The translations under genes were made by a program, and so were the position numbers. 64,000 nucleotides of DNA from CAWJAP01 sp963834365 (GTDB taxonomy: Bacteria > Acidobacteriota > Vicinamibacteria > Vicinamibacterales > Vicinamibacteraceae). Location: contig CAWIBS010000039.1 in assembly GCA_963834365.1 (NCBI GenBank), forward strand, positions 186,001 through 250,000. The letters are read 5' to 3'. This document shows positions 61,306 through 64,000 of the stretch, piece after piece (within the stretch, counting starts at the first letter, position 1; every line of letters begins with the position of its first letter). The notes under the pieces were generated by a model. It worked only from the letters and a program-made list of their open reading frames with translations, was not told the DNA's origin and made no database searches.

Positions 61306-62001
61306 CTAATGCTTGGCCGCCGCGTCCGCCGCGGTCGTGTCGATCCGGACGCCCGGACCCATCGACGACGACACGGTGACGCTCTTCAGGTACTTGCCCT
61401 TCGCCGCGGACGGCTTGGCCTTGACCACGCTGTCGACGAGCGCATGGGCGTTGGCCAGCAGCCGCTCGGTCTCGAACGAGACCTTGCCAATCGGCGCATG
61501 CACGATGCCGGTCTTGTCGACGCGGAACTCGACCTTGCCCGCCTTGATCTCACGCACGGCCTTGGCGATGTCGGTCGTGACGGTGCCGGTCTTCGGATTC
61601 GGCATCAGGCCGCGCGGGCCGAGCACCTTGCCGAGCCGGCCGACGGCGCGCATCATGTCGGGCGTCGCCACGACGGCGTCGAAATCGATCCAGCCGCCCT
61701 GGATCTTGTCGACGACCTCTTCGCCCGCGACGAGGTCGGCGCCCGCCTCGGTCGCTTCCTTCTGCTTGTCGGCCCCGGCAATCACCAGCACGCGCTTCGT
61801 CTTGCCCAGGCCATGGGGCAGCACGACGGTGCCGCGCACCATCTGATCGGCGTGCTTCGGATCGACGCCGAGCCGCAGCGACATCTCGACGGTCTCGTCG
61901 AACTTCGCGAACTTGACCTTCTGGACGAGCGGAATCGCTTCTTCGAGCGTATAAGCGCGCTCGGCGACCTGCGCCTGCGCCGCCCTGAACTTCTTCCCCA
62001 T
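61306..62001 (-). CDS. rplA: 50S ribosomal protein L1
   Basis: The product is 231 residues, intact. KFDETVEMSLRLGVDPKHADQMVRGTVVLPHGLGKTKRVLV and the signature ATPDMMRAVGRLGKVLGPRGLMPNPKTGTVT identify L1, which forms the mobile stalk at the E-site and can repress its own mRNA in other bacteria. GGAGG precedes the start. The 114-nt spacer to rplK contains a word array and the inverted pair GACGGACGC/GCGTCCGTC. Confidence 0.97.
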   Translation of the reverse strand: MGKKFRAAQAQVAERAYTLEEAIPLVQKVKFAKFDETVEMSLRLGVDPKHADQMVRGTVVLPHGLGKTKRVLVIAGADKQKEATEAGADLVAGEEVVDKIQGGWIDFDAVVATPDMMRAVGRLGKVLGPRGLMPNPKTGTVTTDIAKAVREIKAGKVEFRVDKTGIVHAPIGKVSFETERLLANAHALVDSVVKAKPSAAKGKYLKSVTVSSSMGPGVRIDTTAADAAAKH

Positions 62002-62026
62002 GCTTGACCTCCGTGGTTCGGACGGA

Positions 62027-62099
62027 CGCTTGCGCGTCCTCCCACAACTCGAGTGACCAGTTACGAGTGACCAGTGACACTTTAGCGTCCGTCATTCGG
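62027..62099. repeat. Inverted pair and TGACRAG-type word array in the rplK-rplA spacer
   Basis: GACGGACGC at about 62029 and GCGTCCGTC at about 62084 can pair. Between them lie GAGTGACCAGT and TACGAGTGACCAGTGACAC words. A local hairpin GGACG-CTTGCG-CGTCC lies at the left end. Confidence 0.7.
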
Positions 62100-62115
62100 T
62101 GCTGTAGCTCATCCG

Positions 62116-62542
62116 TCACTGGATGACGTCCAGCCCCATGCTGCGTGCGGTGCCGGCGACGCTGCGGATCGCCGACTCGAGGCTGTCGGTGTTCAGATCC
62201 GGCAGCTTCAGCCGCGCGATCTCCTCGACCTGCTTGGCCGTCACCGTGCCGACCTTGGCCTTGTTCGGCTCGGCCGACCCCTTGGCGATGTTCGCGGCGC
62301 GCTTCAAGCAGCACCGGCGCCGGCGGCGTCTTCGTGATGAAGGAATAGGACCGGTCCGCGAAGACGGTGACGACGACGGGGATGATGAGCCCCTCCTGCG
62401 CCGACGTCTTCGCGTTGAAGTTCTTGCAGAAGTCCATGATGTTCACGCCGTGCGGACCGAGCGCGGTGCCGACCGGCGGCGCGGGCGTGGCCTTGCCCGC
62501 CGCAATCTGGAGCTTCACCTGAGCCTGTATCTTCTTTGCCAT
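62116..62542 (-). CDS. rplK: 50S ribosomal protein L11 (one frameshift)
   Basis: About 142 residues. AKKIQAQVKLQIAAGKATPAPPVGTALGPHGVNIMDFCKNFNAKT is the N-terminal domain (thiostrepton site prolines present). After an extra base near 62305 the C-terminal rRNA-binding domain reads KRAANIAKGSAEPNKAKVGTVTAKQVEEIARLKLPDLNTDSLESAIRSVAGTARSMGLDVI. It is needed for GTPase-centre function and stringent RelA signalling. The start is 6 nt after the nusG stop. Confidence 0.95.
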
Positions 62543-62548
62543 CGCCGC

Positions 62549-63091
62549 CTACAGCTTCTCGACCTGCAGAAAATCCAACTCGACCGGCGTCGAGCGGCCG
62601 AAGATCGTCACCATCACCTTCAGCGTGCTCTTCTCCGAGTTCACATCGTCCACGACGCCGTTGAAGTTGGTGAAGGGACCCTCGTTGATCCGGACCTGGT
62701 CGCCCTTCTCGAAGGTGTACTTCGGCTTGGGCTTCTCGGCCGCCTGCGTCACCTGGGTCAGGATCTGGTCGACCTCTTCCCGGGTCAGCGGCGTCGGCTT
62801 CGCGCCGGCACCGACGAACCCGGTCACCTTGGGCGTGTTCTTGACGACGTGCCAGGCCTCGTCGGACATCGTCATTTCGACGAGCAGATAGCCCGGGAAG
62901 AAGCGCTTGGAGCTCACGACCTTGCGGCCGCCGCGCATCTCGATGACGTCCTCGGTCGGAATCAGGACCTCGCCGATCTCCTCGGCCAGCCCATAGGCCT
63001 TCACCCGCTGCTCGAGCGACTGCTTCACCTTCTTCTCGAAGCCCGAGTAGGTGTGGACGATGAACCACTGCTTGGTCGAGACGTCCGTCAT
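62549..63091 (-). CDS. nusG: Transcription termination/antitermination factor NusG
   Basis: The product is 180 residues, intact. The NGN domain (KQWFIVHTYSGFEKKVKQSLEQR, FFPGYLLVEMTMSDEAWHVVKNTPKVTGFVG) and C-terminal KOW domain (FEKGDQVRINEGPFTNFNGVVDDVN) are complete. NusG binds RNA polymerase and couples it to Rho or to ribosomal S10. The start at 63091 matches the family and overlaps the secE stop by 4 nt (ATGA); an open upstream frame belongs to secE. Confidence 0.97.
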   Translation of the reverse strand: MTDVSTKQWFIVHTYSGFEKKVKQSLEQRVKAYGLAEEIGEVLIPTEDVIEMRGGRKVVSSKRFFPGYLLVEMTMSDEAWHVVKNTPKVTGFVGAGAKPTPLTREEVDQILTQVTQAAEKPKPKYTFEKGDQVRINEGPFTNFNGVVDDVNSEKSTLKVMVTIFGRSTPVELDFLQVEKL

Positions 63092-63376
63092 GCCGCCCCC
63101 AGGGTACGGAAGACCCACGCCACCGCGGAGCTGAAGACGAGATCGACCCCGTAGAGATACACGCCGAAGAAGACCGACGTGATGATGACCACGACGGTCG
63201 TCGCATAGACCTCCTTGCGGGACGGCCAGGTGACCCGCTTCATCTCGGCGCGCACCTCGGTGAGAAACGATTCGGCTGTTGGCCCACCACTCGGCCGGGC
63301 TGGCCAGCAGCCCACCTCCGCCCTCACGCGACTTGACTGGCGCGTCCTTGCTGTTGTCCATGCTGGCGGTCTTCAT
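63088..63376 (-). CDS. secE: Protein translocase subunit SecE (one frameshift)
   Basis: About 95 residues. The N-terminal part is MKTASMDNSKDAPVKSREGGGG...ASPAEWWANS; after a frame change near 63272 come FLTEVRAEMKRVTWPSRKEVYATT (the conserved amphipathic SecE motif) and one transmembrane helix (VVVIITSVFFGVYLYGVDLVF). SecE clamps SecY in the inner-membrane translocon. The second Met (63361) is an alternative start. The order tRNA-Trp-secE-nusG is conserved widely. Confidence 0.92.
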
Positions 63377-63388
63377 GGAAGCGATCGG

Positions 63389-63502
63389 CTCTCAACTCTC
63401 AGCTATCAGCCCTTCGACACCCGCGGGGGTCGTGCCCGCGGTCGAAGCGCAACGTCCACCATCCCGAAGCCGACAGCTGACAGCTGATCGCTGACGGCGT
63501 TC
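63389..63502. repeat. Word array with opposed arms (unit CAGCTGA / CTCTCAACT)
   Basis: CTCTCAACTCTCAGCTATCAG lies on the left (63390-63410) and CGACAGCTGACAGCTGATCGCTGACG on the right (63470-63496). No gene is seen in the tRNA-Trp-secE spacer; short open frames here are not supported. Confidence 0.7.
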
Positions 63503-63507
63503 TCGTC

Positions 63508-63583
63508 TGGCAGGCCAGGAGGGACTCGAACCCCCAGCCCCCGGTTTTGGAGACCGGTGCTCTGCCAATTGAGCTACTGGCCT
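63508..63583 (-). tRNA. tRNA-Trp (anticodon CCA)
   Basis: The minus strand reads AGGCCAGTAGCTCAATTGGC, then an anticodon stem CCGGT/ACCGG around loop CTCCAAA, the T-arm GGGGGTTCGAGTCCCTC and acceptor CTGGCCT with encoded GCCA. The 7-bp acceptor stem AGGCCAG/CTGGCCT pairs perfectly. 76 nt including CCA. Confidence 0.97.
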
Positions 63584-63587
63584 CACG

Positions 63588-63635
63588 ATTGACAAATGAC
63601 CAATGACAAGTGACGAATGCCTTCGTCACTTGTCA
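63588..63635. repeat. TGACRAG word array with perfect 14-bp hairpin
   Basis: TGACAAA, TGACCAA, TGACAAG and TGACGAA follow each other, and the last two form the arm TGACAAGTGACGAA (63604-63617). It pairs perfectly with TTCGTCACTTGTCA (63622-63635) across a 4-nt loop. It lies 3 nt from the rpmG stop. Confidence 0.85.
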
Positions 63636-63638
63636 CTC

Positions 63639-63788
63639 CTACTTCGTCTCCCGGTGCGCGGTGTGCGTCCGGCACCAGCTGCAGAACTTCTTGAACTGCA
63701 GTCGCTCGGTCGTCTTCTTCTTGTTCTTCGTCGTGACGTAGTTCCGGCGCTTGCACTCGGTGCAAGCCAGAGCGATGTTGTCGCGCAT
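63639..63788 (-). CDS. rpmG: 50S ribosomal protein L33
   Basis: The product is 49 residues, the normal L33 length. It starts MRDNIALACTECKRRNYVTT and ends FCSWCRTHTAHRETK, with the zinc-ribbon pairs CTEC and CSWC (residues 9/12 and 36/39). L33 sits near the E-site of the large subunit. AAGGATCA precedes the ATG. The four-Cys form suggests a zinc-binding paralogue; no second copy is in the window. Confidence 0.96.
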   Translation of the reverse strand: MRDNIALACTECKRRNYVTTKNKKKTTERLQFKKFCSWCRTHTAHRETK

Positions 63789-63802
63789 CATTGATCCTTG
63801 CT

Positions 63803-63835
63803 GGCTCAGGGCTCAGGGCTTATGGCTCACGGGAC
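63803..63835. repeat. Word array (unit GGCTCAGG)
   Basis: GGCTCAGGGCTCAGGGCTTATGGCTCACGGG contains four degenerate copies between tRNA-Thr and rpmG. Confidence 0.75.
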
Positions 63836-63850
63836 TCACGCCGACTGCTG

Positions 63851-63926
<76 letters not shown>

Positions 63927-64000
63927 CTTCGCGCCTGCGGCGCTACGGCCGACAAGTCGGCCGCTTCTTCAAGCGCCTGACTGGCTGAGCGAATACCGGC
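63927..64000. other. Window edge with a hairpin
   Basis: CGGCCGAC and GTCGGCCG (63946-63963) face each other across AA. No gene is visible before the edge. In other bacteria a tuf copy or further tRNAs would come next. Confidence 0.4.

Overview
This is a high-GC bacterial chromosome segment (about two-thirds G+C by eye) carrying the core transcription and translation locus of what is most likely a member of the Acidobacteriota, probably Vicinamibacteria. That placement is an inference from the gene families present (paired M16 peptidases, IPT/TIG surface proteins, many PknB-type kinases), the intergenic palindromes and the EF-Tu variant; it was not tested.

Right edge, reading leftwards on the minus strand (63.9-51.4 kb): tRNA-Thr, rpmG, tRNA-Trp, secE, nusG, rplK, rplA, rplJ, rplL, rpoB and rpoC, closed by a good intrinsic terminator at 51342-51374. 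Left edge, also minus strand (9.5-0 kb): rpsL, rpsG, fusA, tuf, rpsJ, rplC, rplD, rplW, rplB, rpsS, rplV, rpsC and the start of rplP. In many bacteria rpoBC runs directly into rpsL; here about 42 kb of accessory DNA separates them.

The insert, left to right: (i) a class I methyltransferase and a GT-C membrane glycosyltransferase on the plus strand; (ii) a minus-strand run reading TraB-like protein, active M16 peptidase, inactive M16 subunit with a LolA-like tail, methyltransferase, GT2-methyltransferase fusion and a second GT-C enzyme, which looks like cell-surface glycan and envelope quality-control work; (iii) two overlapping PknB-type kinases; (iv) a secreted protein of about 1,320 residues with IPT/TIG, PD40 and repeated C-terminal modules; (v) an outer-membrane barrel, an unknown protein, an MFS-spermidine synthase fusion, dodecin and a FadL-like porin; (vi) a cluster of a soluble-adenylyl-cyclase-like protein, an alpha/beta hydrolase with a Cys nucleophile, a cholesterol-oxidase-type GMC oxidoreductase, a PhoD-like phosphatase and an aldonolactone-oxidase-like flavoenzyme, which is my best candidate for an undescribed lipid-oxidising system; (vii) a kinase-TolB-TPR protein next to rpoC.

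Two kinds of intergenic structure recur. One is arrays of degenerate 6-9 nt words, mostly arranged as opposed inverted arms, found at many gene junctions including inside the ribosomal operons. The other is a REP/BIME-like palindrome family with a CTGAA/TTCAG core, often built as GGTAGG...CCTACC composites.

Sequence quality varies. Many essential genes (rpoB, rpoC, rplJ, rplK, rplL, secE) carry single-base frameshifts, often exactly at GTAC, and 36.6-47.2 kb has an indel roughly every 100 bases. These are more likely consensus errors than real pseudogenes, so frameshifted genes are given here as whole spans.
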